Shown here piece by piece: positions 63,149-64,000 of a stretch of DNA of 64,000 bases (its first letter is position 1; the number at the start of each line of letters is the position of its first letter). A program made the position numbers and the translations under genes. The notes beneath the pieces are model-generated. The model had not been told where the DNA came from. It did not search any database and saw nothing but the letters and a program-made list of their open reading frames with translations. The DNA comes from Algoriphagus hitonicola (GTDB lineage: Bacteria; Bacteroidota; Bacteroidia; Cytophagales; Cyclobacteriaceae): NCBI RefSeq assembly GCF_900113375.1, contig NZ_FOPC01000009.1, forward strand, positions 124,001-188,000, in the 5' to 3' direction.

Positions 63149-64000
63149 ATGAATGAAACACTCCTCTCTCTCAATGAATTTTTTGAACTGCGAAAATCGC
63201 TGCCCATTTTGGACGCTCGTAGTGAGGGAGAATTTGCACAAAGTCATATTCCCAAGGCCGTTAATCTACCTATTTTGACTAATGAGGAGCGGGTCATAGT
63301 CGGAACGCTTTATAAGGAAAAAGGAAATCAAGAGGCTATTTTAAAAGGGTTTGAATTGGTCGGTCCACGCTTTCATCAGATTCAAAAAGAAGCCCTTCAA
63401 AAATTTCCGGGGAAAAAGCTCCTAATTTACTGCTGGAGAGGAGGCATGCGCAGTCAAATTCTATCCTGGGTGTTAGGCATGGTAGGATTTGAAGTTTTCC
63501 GACTCAAGGGAGGATATAAAACCTATCGATCCTTCACTTTTGAAGAGGTGCGAAAAACACGGAAAATGATCATACTTGGGGGCAAGACTGGAACAGCAAA
63601 AACGGTGCTTTTGCAGAAACTGGGAAAAAATGGTGAACAAATCATCAACTTGGAAGGCCTGGCCAATCACAAGGGTTCTTCCTTTGGAGCCATCGGGCAA
63701 GCCCCACAACCCAGTGTGGAGCAGTTTGAAAATCTATTAGCCGAGGAACTCTTACAAACCAATCCAGAAGTTCCCATTTGGGTAGAAAATGAAAGTCGGA
63801 AAATTGGAAGAACTATCCTCCCTGATGGTTTTTTTGAGCAAATGCAACAATCACCCATGCTCGATATTCACAAGTCGGAACAAGAACGAATTCAACATAT
63901 CGCGACGGAATATGGAAATCTTCCAAAAGCCGAATTAATATCAGCAATAAAGCGACTGGGAAAACGACTCGGGGGACTCCGAACTCAGCAAGCGATTACA
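63149..64000 (+). CDS. mnmH: tRNA 2-selenouridine synthase, N-terminal 284 codons (3' truncated by window edge)
   Basis: MnmH (SelU) replaces sulfur by selenium at the wobble 2-thiouridine of some tRNAs, through a geranylated intermediate. The rhodanese domain is intact: LPILDARSEGEFAQSHIP (residues 18-35) and the catalytic LIYCWRGGMRS (C95). The ATP/GTP loop is GGKTGTAKTVLL (144-155), followed by NLEGLANHKGSSFG. The open frame runs off the right edge. A paralogue with a dead rhodanese site lies at 9161-10147. Confidence 0.94.
   Translation, partial: MNETLLSLNEFFELRKSLPILDARSEGEFAQSHIPKAVNLPILTNEERVIVGTLYKEKGNQEAILKGFELVGPRFHQIQKEALQKFPGKKLLIYCWRGGMRSQILSWVLGMVGFEVFRLKGGYKTYRSFTFEEVRKTRKMIILGGKTGTAKTVLLQKLGKNGEQIINLEGLANHKGSSFGAIGQAPQPSVEQFENLLAEELLQTNPEVPIWVENESRKIGRTILPDGFFEQMQQSPMLDIHKSEQERIQHIATEYGNLPKAELISAIKRLGKRLGGLRTQQAIT

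Overview
This 64 kb window is chromosomal DNA from a Bacteroidota bacterium, most likely a Cytophagales/Cyclobacteriaceae member (Algoriphagus-like). The lineage call rests on Bacteroidota promoter boxes of the form TAnnTTTG, the gene order rpmB-rpmG-DUF4295-ftsY, a zinc-free L33, a DnaE with an N-terminal proofreading exonuclease, and A-rich start regions without obvious Shine-Dalgarno sequences. Most of the window is housekeeping DNA. No rRNA, tRNA, insertion sequence, prophage or CRISPR array was recognised.

Layout. 1-10.1 kb: the 3' end of hemE, a MOSC protein, dnaK with a stand-alone GroES-type protein, a small secreted repeat protein, an outer-membrane porin plus ammonium transporter pair, hemB, and a decayed-looking paralogue of the tRNA 2-selenouridine synthase MnmH. 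10.3-28.6 kb: one 18.3 kb minus-strand operon of four large, almost abutting genes (2200, 1084, 2156 and 641 aa), of which only the first has a recognisable domain (DUF6603-like). 28.8-39.1 kb: a gene remnant, a HAD phosphatase, rocD, a tiny DUF5522 protein, rpmB-rpmG-DUF4295-ftsY, an SPFH/PH-like/Arc trio, rimO, a TruA-like gene, and a small toxin-antitoxin patch with a frameshifted partner of a PIN protein. 39.2-50.6 kb: a nine-gene branched-chain amino-acid operon (ilvD-ilvB-ilvN-ilvC-leuA-leuC-leuD-cimA-leuB). 50.9-64 kb: ispE, a MazEF-like pair, tgt-lptG/F-eamA, a glycosyltransferase-sigma factor-rsmG operon, dnaE, trxA and the 5' part of the canonical mnmH.

Two things stand out. First, the branched-chain operon is preceded by a textbook transcription attenuator: a 16-residue leader peptide (11 of 16 residues Leu, Ile or Val), a 9-nt antiterminator arm starting 2 nt after the leader stop, and an intrinsic terminator whose distal arm is an exact copy of that 9-mer. 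Together with CimA, the operon should make leucine, valine and isoleucine from pyruvate and sense its own products by ribosome stalling. Second, the four-gene giant operon is the best candidate for an undescribed system. Its first protein carries about 18 tandem 65-residue beta-type repeats, including a recent-looking duplication of a four-repeat block. Its third protein has a coiled-coil stretch of nearly 500 residues. None of the four has a signal peptide, a transmembrane segment or a recognisable type IX sorting tail that I can see.

Limits: all calls are from reading the sequence and from memory of families. No search or structure prediction was run.
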